This document shows positions 45,376 through 56,371 of a stretch of DNA of 64,000 nt, one piece after another (the stretch's first letter is position 1; the number at the start of each line of letters is the position of its first letter). The stretch is from Prosopocoilus inquinatus. Its lineage: Eukaryota; Arthropoda; Insecta; Coleoptera; Lucanidae. The stretch covers positions 1,178,001-1,242,000 of the forward strand of contig JAYKNF010000013.1 in NCBI GenBank assembly GCA_036172665.1, in the 5' to 3' direction. The position numbers were made by a program, and so were the translations under genes. A model generated the notes under the pieces. The model saw only the letters and a program-made list of their open reading frames with translations. It was not told the origin of the DNA and did not search any database.

Positions 45376-46340
45376 TTAGGCAATAATGCTGAGAAAATTC
45401 AAGCGCATTTCAAGTTTAATATGTCTCTCAATTTCTCCAAATTTACGGGTCTGTTCGCGTATACTTTGCTTTTCAAGTAACCCCGTAGGAAAAAATCTAG
45501 TGGAGTTAAGTATAGATATCGCGGAAGCCATTCCATAAGACCACGTCGCCCGATCCAAGATTGGGAAATACCTTATACAGATATTACGAATCACTGCTGC
45601 ATAGTGCGACGGTGCACCATCCTGATGATACAACATCTTGTCATTAAATATGTCTAGTTGAACTGGGTGTGGAAATAATTTTACTAAGGTAGGGACTGGT
45701 TCAAATTGTAAGAATTCTAAAAATCTTTAACCAGTTAAATTTTTATTAAAGAATACTGATCCCAATATCCAATCTGTCAATGTCCCTGCCCAAACATTGA
45801 CTTTCTGAGGATGCTGCGTAGTTCTCTCTGTCATCCAGTTTGGATTTTCTGATGCTCAGTATCTACAATTTTGTTTATTCACGGTACCGTTTAAACAGAA
45901 TGTAGCTTTATTCGGGAATAAAATATTTGTCAGAAACAATTAATTATGACTACATAATTTCTGCATTTCCTCATAGAATTGTAGATGAGATTATTAGAAT
46001 CATCCTCTAAAAGTTCATGAACCAGTTTGACTTTGTACGGGTATAATTGTTCCATGAAAAATTTTTTGAACGCAAGTATGGCTTATTGAATTATGTAAAG
46101 CAATCTGTCGACTTGTTGAATGGAGACTCTCTTGCAAAGTCAATAAGACGTTCAATTCGATATTTGGATGTAATTTCAAACGATCACGTCTACATCTGAC
46201 TCTAACATTTTCAGTTTCTCTGAAATTTTTCTCGATTTCACTTACAGTTGAACGTTTTATAGGTTGTCGATTTGGACGTTTTCGATTTAAAATCTCGTAA
46301 ACTGCTGTCTGAGTTCTTGTCGGATCTAATAGTACCTAAT
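45376..46340 (-). pseudogene. Decayed Tc1/mariner-type transposase
   Basis: Minus-strand pieces in changing frames: an HTH-like part near 46190-46330, a middle part with PQKVNVWAGTLTDWI-like sequence near 45790, and LYHQDGAPSHYAAVIRNICI (second catalytic Asp) at 45570-45636. Stops and frameshifts are frequent. It differs in sequence from the 25945-27655 element. Confidence 0.65.
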
Positions 46341-46354
46341 AATTTTTGAATTTG

Positions 46355-46535
46355 AGAAATTTCTTGGTTACTAAATATATTACTTTTGATTTAATTTTTC
46401 TCAAAAAGTTTGTTATTCAACGCCATAACTGTTTTACTTTATAATATGTAGAGAAGTATTATCTATCGAATACCGCAATCAAAACGGTTGGTTTACATTT
46501 GAAAAAACAATCGACAGTGTCACAACTCTGTTTTA
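46355..46535 (+). repeat. Direct repeat, copy 2
   Basis: Partner of 43190-43370 (GAGAAATTTCTTGGTTACTA ... CGAATACCGCAATCAAAACG ... ATCGACAGTGTCACAACT). Confidence 0.65.
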
Positions 46536-46539
46536 TTAA

Positions 46540-47095
46540 CGACAAGATTAACTTTACAATAAACAAACAATAAGTTTACAATAAATCTATGTGTTAGCGG
46601 TGCGAATATAACACAATAAACGGAAAAAGTAACCCAAAAGCTTACGTGAGTATATTAGTTGCTTTCCAGGTAAAAAATTAAAGTTATTTAAATTCCGAAG
46701 CTACTCTGAGGCATAAATCCTTAAACAGTTGACCGTATAAACAAAAGTTTCAGTAATTTAGCTGTGAATCTTGAAATTAAACATTGCGGACTGATTGAAC
46801 TTTTCCATCATGTTCCATGTGTAAGCTATTAGATTCTGGATAATGAGACATGGAAAATAATTAGATTTAGCAAATTCCGAAAACAATTAGGATAAAAATG
46901 AGGTTTAGGATCCGGTTCAAGAAACCGTAGGTAATACCTAACAAAACAGATACTTCCTAGGCACACCTTTCCCATTTATTATATCATATCGCCTCGTAGA
47001 CGCTTAGCTTTATTATAAATTTATACTTTGCCCCAATAAAACGGAAATTTAAACTCTTTTGCATCATTTTTCGTCTTAACTTACATAAAGGCTGC
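46540..47095 (+). mobile_element. Family A TIR element, partial copy 3
   Basis: Collinear with 20540-20663 joined to 23195-23720 of copy 2, passing uninterrupted through the positions where copy 2 carries its 2.5 kb and 115 bp insertions. The terminal inverted repeats themselves are missing. Confidence 0.7.
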
Positions 47096-47143
47096 GGTAA
47101 GTGAACGGTCGAAGTGGTCAGGCCAAACCACGTGATCACTTTT

Positions 47144-47681
47144 CTCAATTGCTGATTTTGCCGCTTTAATTTATACGTCAATTTGACATAACCAGGGTGC
47201 CACAAGATGTACCTTCCAAGGCCTACTTTACAGAAACAGATTTTTTGTAAATTGTAACGGCCATATAAGCGTCAAGCTTATTGATAAAGTTGGCCATGGT
47301 CCGACCAACGTGCAACGCAATCTAAGTTTCAGCATTCGACACCGCGTCGATAACCACCCAATTGTTAGTGTTATTAGTAGCATAGCCATCATGTAGTATA
47401 CATAAAAATTAGCTCAATTGCTGATTTTGCCGCTTTAATTTATACGTCAATTTGACATAACCAGGGTGCCACAAGATGTACCTTCCAAGGCCTACTTTAC
47501 AGAAACAGATTTTTTGTAAATTGTAACGGCCATATAAGCGTCAAGCTTATTGATAAAGTTGGCCATGGTCCGACCAACGTGCAACGCAATCTAAGTTTCA
47601 GCATTCGACACCGCGTCGATAACCACCCAATTGTTAGTGTTATTAGTAGCATAGCCATCATGTAGTATACATAAAAATTAG
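47144..47681. repeat. Perfect 269 bp tandem duplication
   Basis: The unit starting CTCAATTGCTGATTTTGCCG at 47144 is repeated without a difference that I can see from 47413. It holds no recognisable gene. A 62-codon minus-strand frame in it is not supported. Confidence 0.9.
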
Positions 47682-47849
47682 CCAATAGATAATAAATGTT
47701 CTGAGATTTTCCTATCGATCATCACCTTATTTCAATTAGTTGCCAAAAATGTAATTTCATAATTAATTCTAAAACTTAATTATAATTAAACGTATTTTTA
47801 TAACTAGTGGTTTAACTTCATATACTACTCACTAAGGAGTAAGTAATCA

Positions 47850-47932
47850 TGTGATTTTTGTGGAGAGGAAAGTATATCCAAAATTTTTCACGGATTCGAC
47901 TATCTCTAACTGGGGTGATTGGTGGTTTAAAC
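47850..47932 (+). repeat. Short repeat shared with 36193-36277
   Basis: TTTTTGTGGAGAGGAAAGTA ... GATTCGACTATCTCTAACTG GGGTGATTGGTG, in the same orientation as the other copy. Confidence 0.65.
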
Positions 47933-47935
47933 CTT

Positions 47936-48380
47936 ACTTCTAAATTTCGGTAACTATGATAATTTATCAACCTTCACATTAAGTAAAATGATTAATCATT
48001 CCATTTATAATTAAAAATTATAACGAACAAATACCTCATACAAATAAATCATACTAGTGTAATAGTTAGTTTTTATTTTACTTACAATTATTGCCATGCG
48101 AAATAAAATGAAACAAAATAACAGTCATGCAGCTTTTCGATTGAATTATTGAATGCAAATGTCCGGACATTAATTGAATTAAGATTTCTAATATACATAT
48201 TCCACATCCAAAATGTCACAGTTCTTCCAAAGGCTTCACTAATTCCATTTGATTCACTGGTTGAAAATTTTCACTTACATTTCCCTTAGAAAAACAATAC
48301 ATTCTTAAGAACTCAATTTGATAAGTTATTTCTGACGTTCAATGACGGTAATAAATTAAAAATTTTGTTGCAAATCGTTT
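47936..48380 (-). repeat. Inverted relative of the 9020-9430 sequence
   Basis: TTACTTCTAAATTTCGGTAA, GATTAATCATTCCATTTATA and the later ACTCAATTTGATAAGTTATT segment are the complement of the inner part of the 8844-9636 element. Confidence 0.7.
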
Positions 48381-48559
48381 TTTCGGGTCTTTGGACAATT
48401 TATTTCCGCATTTCCGTGTTGTTTGGTTAGCTCTTGTTTGTAAGATTTTCTGACAGTTAGTTTTGGGTGGTCACATAATTTTTTTTTTTCCCGATTTATA
48501 CATTAACATATATAGTTTATTTAAAATTTTTACATATTAATTTATATTTACTTACATTT

Positions 48560-48750
48560 AGACATATGTATCTTTTAGGATGATTAGATTGTTATTAGCT
48601 TTAATATTTTTATGATTTTATGATTAGGTGGTTTTAAATCTTTCTTAGTGCTTTTAAGTTGGTAGCGTACTGAAGATGGCAGCTTAGCTGTCGAAATATG
48701 TATCTACGGATATAAAAATTATTGTGGGCGGAGGTTAATTTCAATTTATT
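48560..48750 (+). repeat. Dispersed repeat with GGCAGC-stem hammerhead
   Basis: Partner of 12955-13165 in opposite orientation: TAGGATGATTAGATTGTTAT, GTTGGTAGCGTACTGAAG and TTGTGGGCGGAGGTTAATTT. Confidence 0.6.
48666..48708 (+). ncRNA. Hammerhead ribozyme, GGCAGC lineage, core intact
   Basis: Stem I CGUA; box CUGAAGA; one unpaired U; stem II GGCAGC-UUA-GCUGUC (one G-U pair); GAAA; stem III from U-AUGU-A; U; C as the cleavage-site base; then UACG pairing with CGUA. Stem I is only four pairs and stem III is weak, so a dimeric form or tertiary contacts would be needed. Antisense to lig. Confidence 0.6.
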
Positions 48751-49799
48751 ATACACGTAGTCCCAAAAATCGTAGTAACATACAGGGTTTCCATTAAAAA
48801 AAAACTTAAGTTTAGTTTATATCTCGTTTATCCAATCAACTGTTTTTCTGTGAGCACAAAGAGAAATTTTGAATTAGTCCCTATAAGTTTCGTATCAAAC
48901 ATTTTTTCCTGAAATTAAAAATAAAATAGTTAAAAGGGATAAAAATTCTCGCGTAGCCACCCTGTACCAGCATAAATTATTTACAAGCTTCATGGAAACC
49001 GTATCATATGCACAGATTTATGACCGTAGCCACTGAAAAGTCCAAATTTTATACATCCAGACTATTTCCTTTTCGGGCATGTGAAAAATAATATAATATA
49101 AAAACCGCTTGCACAATTTGAATTAACTTCAACAAATAATTACGGATGATATTGAAAATGATGCCGGAAGAACTTTGCCGTTTATTTGAAAATATGAAGC
49201 GATGAGTGAACTTGTGTTTACAAAATAATGGAGCACACTCCAACTCATAAAAATAAAATTATTTTCTACTTACTAGTGTTGTTTTCAATTAATAAAGCGT
49301 TTATTACTATTCCGACAATTAGCAAGCATACATAAACATAACCCTAGTTTCCATTACATTGTGAAACCACGAGTTTCTACTACGCCACTGTACTTCACCA
49401 ACTATAACATAATTAATACCAATGGTACCAACTTAATTGGCGTACAATCATTAACAGACACACTGTACCTATTCCCATTAGTTTTCTTGACATTAATAAT
49501 TATTTTATTCTGTTACTTAAAGGCGTTAATATAATTATTCGTACCTAACTTTAAAAGAAATCCTATTTCTTTAAGAAATAAATAATTGCTAACCACGTTA
49601 TTTTGATGTACATTTTGGAATAAAGCTATAAGTAAATACCTATCCTAATACTTACTATTTTCATAAAATAGGGTCTTAAAGAAATAAGTAGACCTATTTT
49701 CAAAAAAAATTTTCTATGTCAGGCTAACATTTTTGTTAAATAAGCAAAAGCAAAACTTAAAATTTGTAAAGTGGTAACAATAATTAAACAGTTTTACTT
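48751..49799. other. lig intron, nothing recognised
   Basis: AT-rich. No gene, and no repeat partner found by eye. Confidence 0.35.
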
Positions 49800-50060
49800 A
49801 TTATTCTCGAGTCCCTATGTTAAGGTCATAAATACTGTACAAAATTTGCAAATAACTGAGATAAGAGTCAAATCAACTAATAAATGTTTACAATGGTAAC
49901 CAGTCTCTCTCACTTTGCAGAAATTTTGCACAAAAAATAATATCGTGTCGTAGTTCTTGAAGATTAAATATTACGGTTCCTTTTTTATTTGTTTTATTAA
50001 TTTTATTAATTTCTTTGTTTTTTATATGTACAGGGTTAGTTTTATAAATGAGAACCCCCT
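49800..50060 (+). repeat. Dispersed repeat shared with 54015-54255
   Basis: TATTATTCTCGAGTCCCTAT, TTACAATGGTAACCAGTCTC and CTTGAAGATTAAATATTACG match the other site in the same orientation with scattered changes. Confidence 0.65.
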
Positions 50061-50083
50061 TTTATTTTTTTAGGAGGTCATTC

Positions 50084-50705
50084 AGGAAACACGATAAGCG
50101 TCTACAACCGTTTGCAATTTGCAAATTCAAGTAACTTAATTCATTAAACGCTCAGCCAAATGGGAACATTATTAGTGTAACCATGGGACCAAGTAAACAC
50201 TGATAGGGTAATTCTTCAAAAAGATTTGCAAAGTGTCGTTATCGGTTTGTAAATTGCACCTGATCTTGACGTCCTGCAACGACATTTGTATGATATAGCA
50301 ATAGGCGATATTCTATTTAATTTTATTTAAAAAGTATTTTTATATAATAATTAATACTAGTAAGGCCCGATCTTTTCATCAAGACCGGGCCTTAATCTGG
50401 TAAGTGTTAATTTGCGTGAAAATTTTTACATACAAAAATATTTTTTAAAGAAAACTAAACAGAATTACGATTTTATAGTAAAAGGTTTGATTGAAAACGA
50501 TGTCACAAGAAGAACAAGACTTTCGAAAGCTATTAATGTCGATAATCCATTATATTTAGCTCTTCCCCTTCAGTCTGATTTGCAAAAACCGCCCAAAAAC
50601 TGTTTTGACATTGTAATTACCATGACAACGTCACTGCTTTGCAAATGATTTGCAATTTGCAGCGTCGGTAACGACTTGCAAGTCCTGTTTCGTGAATGAC
50701 CCCCT
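50084..50705. mobile_element. Non-autonomous TIR element, about 620 bp
   Basis: GGAGGTCATTCAGGAAACAC at the left is the near complement of GTTTCGTGAATGACCCCCTT at the right, and TTTGCAATTTGCAAA-type segments repeat inside both ends. A small hairpin (AAGGCCCGATCTT/AAGACCGGGCCTT) lies at 50362-50394. The 78-codon frame at 50412-50648 is unsupported. Confidence 0.65.
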
Positions 50706-51125
50706 TAATTATTAACGAATACAACAAACTAAAAATATGGCCTTATGTTTTTTTATGCAGATTTTATTCATGCTAACAGTGTAGCAGTAGCCTTTTCTAT
50801 ATAGAGTGAGGGAAAAAAATCATATTTTAAATGAAACACCTTGTATATTTTGACATTAGGATTCTGTGAATTATTCTGAATCTAAATATGTATACATATT
50901 GTATAATTGGATTATTTGTTTTTATGTTATCAATGAAAAAATTATAGAAGTTTTAAGATAATGAAAATAAAAACAAATTAGAAGATTGTTGAATACCGTT
51001 TTTGCTTGATGTTTATTAGGAAAATATTAAATAACAGGCAGAAATATGATATAATGATTTTTAATATATATATGGGAAACAAAAACAAATTAAAATATAT
51101 ATATTAAAAATCATTAAATCGTATT

Positions 51126-51408
51126 GTGTTGTCGAAATCTATTTTGTGTGAAGTCGCTTTTACATGTTGTGCCAATGATGATGTTTTCTCGTCCTTCTCG
51201 ACGGCCTTTCGATGTTCTTCTCTCCTGACGCTTATTTTTCTATTTGTTTGGCCTATGTAGACCTTGTCGCAATCTTGACAGGGAATTCCGTACACGCCTT
51301 GGCTTTCCAGTTGTATTTTAGTTTTGACTGTTGGCAGGATGTTTCCAATTTTCTTGTCGGTGTTGAATGATGTCCGGATATTGTGTTTCTTGAGTATTCT
51401 GCTGATCT
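51126..51408 (-). mobile_element. Inverted partial copy of the adjacent Penelope-like element
   Basis: Reverse complement of 52868-53148: its minus-strand frame (ISRILKKHNIRTSFNTDKKI ... QHVKATSHKIDFDNT, about 95 residues) is identical to the GIY-YIG region of the plus copy. It joins the plus copy head to head at about 51408/51409. Confidence 0.85.
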
Positions 51409-51423
51409 CGTATTGGAGAAAGT

Positions 51424-53536
51424 TGTTCATAACGTATCAAGCTATCCACTCGACGAAGCCAGCAAAAGTGTACTGGCCAAGGGTTTCAACTACGCTGTAG
51501 CACCAGCCAGCATACCAATGGAGAACATAATATGCAGTGTGGAAGCATCCATCATCGGATTACCGGAGGACACAGCGGAGACAATACGACAAGATGTATC
51601 CCAAATCCTAAGACGAGCAAAACCACCAAAGAGGAACCTATCTCGAGAAGAACTACAAGCTCTACACACGCTGAAGAAAAATGAACAAATCGTCATACTT
51701 CCAGCCGACAAAGGAAACGCCACCGTTGTGATGGATCGTAACGACTACGAAACGAAGATGGAGGTCCTACTAAACGACCCAGCGTACAACACCATCGCCA
51801 CAGATCCAACGACATACTTAGAGAAGACAACGAAAGCTAAAATCAAAGCCAGCTCAATCAGTCAAGAGCAGCAATTACAATTGATCCCGAGGGAAAAATC
51901 ATCCAGATGCCCAAAGCTCTACGGATTACCAAAAATCCACAAGGAAGGGATACCACTGAGGCCAATCGTCAGTTCCATCGGATCACCGTTACAACCACTA
52001 GCAAAATTCTTGGCCAAACGACTGCAGCCATACGCCGAAGAAGCAGAATCCTACGTAAAGAACGCAGGCCACTTCATCGAGCGTATAAAGGACTTCACCG
52101 TAGAACCAGGAGATCTGCTAGTAAGTTTCGACGTGGTCTCACTATTCACCAACATACCAATAGACGAAGCAGTGGATATCATTCATCTAAAACACCACAT
52201 CCCATACGACACCATGGACCTGGTGAAGCACTGCTTGAAGAACACCTACTTCATCTTCAAGAACCAACGTTATAAACAAGTAGAAGGATCACCCATGGGA
52301 TAAGCATTATCTCCTGTAATCGCCAACTTATTCATGGAGGATTTCGAAGTACGGGCCATCGATACCGCAAGTCACAAACCACACCTGTGGCTCAGATATA
52401 TGGACGACACCTTCATAATATGGAAGCATGGAGAAGAACAACTACGAAGATTTCTGCAACACCTGAATGAAATCCATCCGAAGATCAAGTTCACGATGGA
52501 AATCGAAGAAAACAACGAACTTCCATTCCTCGATGTACTTATAAAGAAAAAACCAAATGGAAGCCTTGGACATTCCGTATACCGAAAACCAATCCACACG
52601 GAACGGTACCTGAACGCACAATCACATCACCATCCAGCACAATTGCAATCAGTGGTAAGGACCCTCGTCACCCGGTCCCAAAGATTGGCTGACTCAGAAA
52701 ACAAGGTAGAAGAAATGAAGAAAATCCGCTCATCTTTAATAAAAAATGGATATCAGGACAAACAAATCAGGAAAGCCGAACACCAACGCAAACCCAAGAC
52801 ACAGGAAGAGGAAAAAGATATAGTAGGAACAGCATGCCTACCATTTGTTAAAGGGACAACAGAGAAGATCAGCAGAATACTCAAGAAACACAATATCCGG
52901 ACATCATTCAACACCGACAAGAAAATTGGAAACATCCTGCCAACAGTCAAAACTAAAATACAACTGGAAAGCCAAGGCGTGTACGGAATTCCCTGTCAAG
53001 ATTGCGACAAGGTCTACATAGGCCAAACAAATAGAAAAATAAGCGTCAGGAGAGAAGAACATCGAAAGGCCGTCGAGAAGGACGAGAAAACATCATCATT
53101 GGCACAACATGTAAAAGCGACTTCACACAAAATAGATTTCGACAACACCAGAACAATTGCCAGCGTAGAACACAAGACCAAACGCATCATCCGAGAAGCG
53201 ATAGAAATCGAGAAACATCAGATGAACTTAAACACCAGAGATGATGCCTTACGACTACCACCCACCTGGAGGCCAGTGATCCGAAAATCCACCGACCGTC
53301 GAGGACCAGTAACCCGAAGCCAGAAACCAGCGAACCCCGGACTATCAGGATTAGGAGAAAGCAGTCAACAGGCACGACCCAATCAACCAACAACAAGAAG
53401 TCAAGCGGAAAAACCACCAAGCGTAACGACGCGTGACCGCAACACGGTACTTAAACCACCACCAGCGCGACCAGAAGCCACTGTGACTCGAGTAACGACG
53501 AGGAGCAGAAGCAGGCAAGCAGCAGCGAAGACCTGA
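51424..53536 (+). pseudogene. Penelope-like RT/GIY-YIG polyprotein with a single stop
   Basis: One frame of about 700 codons. The N-terminal part includes ILPADKGNATVVMDRNDYE and LYGLPKIHKEGIPLRPIVS. The RT palm has LLVSFDVVSLFTNIP (first Asp), GSPMG and YMDDTFIIW (catalytic YMDD), then LPFLDVLI. The GIY-YIG endonuclease follows (GVYGIPCQDCDKVYIGQTNR, catalytic Arg in SVRREEH, CxxC pair, TSSLAQHVKATSHK). The C-terminus is a basic, Pro/Ser/Thr-rich tail with repeated TRS motifs. A TAA at 52301-52303 falls directly after GSPMG, inside RT; the frame is otherwise open. The apparent start at 51383 lies in the inverted fragment and is not native. The final UGA overlaps the hammerhead. Confidence 0.88.
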
Positions 53537-53569
53537 AGATGGCAAGTGAGACCTTGCCGAAACGTTGTC
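53530..53569 (+). ncRNA. Hammerhead ribozyme overlapping the polyprotein stop codon
   Basis: Stem I GAC; box CUGAAGA; one unpaired U; stem II GGCAAG-UGAGAC-CUUGCC (six pairs); GAAAC; GUU; and GUC pairing with GAC. Stem III is the palindrome ACGU. The polyprotein's UGA stop codon is the U-G-A of the CUGAAGA box. Stem I is short. Confidence 0.65.
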
Positions 53570-53658
53570 AGAAGACAAATAGTTCTTTAGAGAACTCAAC
53601 GCGGAGGACTACCCGGAAGAATACTACAGCATTCAACACCCGCGGAAGCCTACGGATT

Positions 53659-53660
<2 letters not shown>

Positions 53661-53690
<30 letters not shown>
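53661..53690. repeat. (TA)n microsatellite
   Basis: About 14 uninterrupted TA units directly downstream of the Penelope-like element end. It may mark the insertion site. Confidence 0.9.
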
Positions 53691-53692
<2 letters not shown>

Positions 53693-53879
53693 GATCCGTA
53701 CATTTCAAACATGTAAAAATATATAGAAACAAAATTAGGACATACGCGGGACATACGGTATATCTGTTAAAATACGCCATTATAAGAAACAATAATTGAT
53801 AACAAGAAAACTATGGAAATAGATATCGGCAATGCTACTACTAATCGATTTAGAATTTGATTCTGCATCACATGATGCT

Positions 53880-54600
53880 AAAATATACAGGGTGTTCCGT
53901 TTACGAAACTGAGTTTTGGGCAGTTGAACAGAGCAAGGTTCGATACCATATTTTGCCCACACTGTGAATTTTTCAATGATAACTAGGATATGATCTGAAA
54001 GACTGATCGTTATTCTCTCTTTATTTATTATTCTAGAGTCCGTATGACACGGTCGTAAATACTGTATAAAATTTGCAAATAACTGAAACAAGAGTCAAAC
54101 CAACAAATAAATATTTACAATGGTAACCTATCTCCTTCACTTTGTAGAAATTTTGCGCAAAAAATACCATCGTTGTGTAGTCCTTGACGATTAAATATTA
54201 AAGTTCCCTTTTTTGTTAGTTTCGTTAATTTATTTGTTTTTTATTTGTACATATCTGTCAGTATAGCTTGTAGCTCAATAAATATTTCTGTTTTGTCGGC
54301 ACTTACTACGAAAAATTACCATAATTTTGCCAAAATATGCCATTATAAGAAATAAGAATAGATAAAAAGAAAACTAAAGGGAACAGGTGTAGGGAATGCT
54401 ACTAGTAATCGATGTGGATTTTAATTCTGCAGCTTATGATATAAAATATACAGATGTTCCATTTACGGATAACTGAGTTTTGGGCAGTTGAACACAACAA
54501 AGTTCGACACCGTATTTTGACCAGCCTGTGAATTTTTCAATGATAATTAGGATGTGATTTGAAAGGCTGAACATTATTCTTTCAAATGACAGGCGACAGT
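53880..54600 (+). repeat. Dispersed repeats, two related blocks
   Basis: ACGAAACTGAGTTTTGGGCA then GTTGAACAGAGCAAGGTTCG recurs at 54470-54510 with changes. 54015-54255 matches 49800-50060. ATACAGGGTGTTCCGTTTAC is the kind of end seen on the TA-type palindromes. Confidence 0.6.
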
Positions 54601-56371
54601 CTCAAATACATTCTTTTAAATGAAAGGCCACTGAAATAATTTCTTACAGAAATTCGAAGATATCTCAAAAACAGTTGCATTGAAGCATAGGGAAGCCTTA
54701 ACAACTTTTACTTAAAATAATGTGCATAATCAGAATTTGCAATAAAAGTATAGCATTCCATTTAAAATAAGAAAGTTAACGGCGAATTCCGGTACAACGT
54801 GAAGTGATATAAAAATAAATACAGGGTGTAATTAAATTAGTTTCACATATTAATACCGTAAGTTCCTCATCATGTAAGAGAATTAATGCTGCAACTACCA
54901 AAAGTCTAGCTCAAAAATAAAAAAATGGTCGGGCGTGCACAAAAACAACGTTATAAAACAAAATTCCAGCAAAATTCAAGGTCAATTGGTTGATCGCATT
55001 TTAAAAGCTTTATGGGAACACAATAAAATAGAATCACCGACCAATTAAAGACGACAGTTCAAATTGACAACCTCTCGGTCGTGCCCCATGTGTGCATTAT
55101 AATTAAAGCAGAACAATTTAAATCTGCTTGCATTGATCAGAATTAAATCTGTTTCATTAGATAATCGACAATAATTAGATATTGACATCCTGGTCTTTGT
55201 AAACCAAGAGTACACATGATTTACAGTGCTAATTTCGCGTATTAAAGTAATTTTAAAAAATTATTAGTCGCTCTGATTGATTGTCGCTTTGTTAATTATT
55301 TCCACTAACGAATACGTTTCTTCGTAGTTCGAGTGCGATGATGCTTTATTGTTTTGGCTCCACAAAATAATAAAAGCGATGACTGCATTCAATAATTTTT
55401 TCGATTTTCCGAAATGCAGAAAGAAAAGACATTCTTAAACATTTTGCGCAATAAAGAAATAACAATGCAGTTTATTGACGACTAGCAAATAAAGTACACG
55501 ATGAATACGTATGAATTAGTAAAATAATTTTAGAAAATGGAATTTCTAATTTTTATTTATTTTTACAGTTTTGTAAGCAGAAAACTATTAACAATTACGT
55601 GAAAATTAAGAAAATTGATTAATTTAATAAGCAACGCGATGGATATTTATAATTCTATTCCGTTATGGAATTACATAAGCGATGATTTTAACCCAGTGCC
55701 CTTCAGTTCGATGACGCTTTATTGTTTTACGACGTTTTATGATGCGCTTGTAGAAACTGATACACGGCCAGTCAGAGGTTTTCAAACAAAAAGTTTCCGG
55801 GCTTTGGGGGGGTTTTAATTTCTTTAATTTTTCACCAATAAAATTCATATTTGCAGAAATCACTTTCTTAAGTGATAAAGAACTTACAGTTTTAATATGT
55901 GAAACTTATTTGATTACAGGCTGTATATTTTATTCTGAAATATCACTTCCTCCTGGGACAATATGTTAATTTTCAGAATATTTTTGTTCCTTTCCCCGAA
56001 AACTTTTAATAGGCCACTCAACTTTGGAGACGCTGTATATTAGAAAATAATAATATTTAAAACACCATCAGCTCTGCACATCCCCTTACTATTTCTGACG
56101 CGAGTTTTGGGACACCATGGATAACAAAAGTGGCTTATTTTAGTATATTTCATTGTCCTTGCTATGCAGCAAACGAAGTTTACAATGAACAGTGTAGATT
56201 TGCGTGCAGCTATTGGAACGTCATAGGGGTGTTTCCTTTTTCTTATTTTTTCCCGTCTAATATTTCATTTTTTGTATTAGTCCTTATTTGACGAAGACAA
56301 TACAACGTAAAATTGCCTTGCATCAAATAAAAATTGTTATTCGTTATTTTAAAAGTAATAGTTTTTCCTAC
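54601..56371. other. lig intron next to the UBA exon, no gene
   Basis: AT-rich. A block related to the CTTATTTTAAATGGAA / CCGGTACAACGTGAAGTG foldback family lies at 54755-54815. Short open frames are not supported. The donor of the exon is at 56371-56366. Confidence 0.4.

Larger units (their letters stand above)
51409..53630 (+). mobile_element. Penelope-like retroelement, nearly complete
   Basis: RT plus GIY-YIG endonuclease in one frame, followed by a 3' hammerhead. It is visibly less AT-rich than the surrounding intron, which with the near-intact frame and identical inverted fragment suggests a recent arrival. It is truncated at the 5' end. A (TA)n run lies at 53661-53690. Antisense to lig. 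Confidence 0.85.

Noticed and set aside
51383..51423. Native start of the Penelope-like polyprotein at 51383
   Set aside because: This stretch is the end of the inverted fragment or its junction; the true start is truncated away.
53187..53599. Minus-strand open frames in the Penelope-like element
   Set aside because: Shadows of the RT/GIY-YIG frame.
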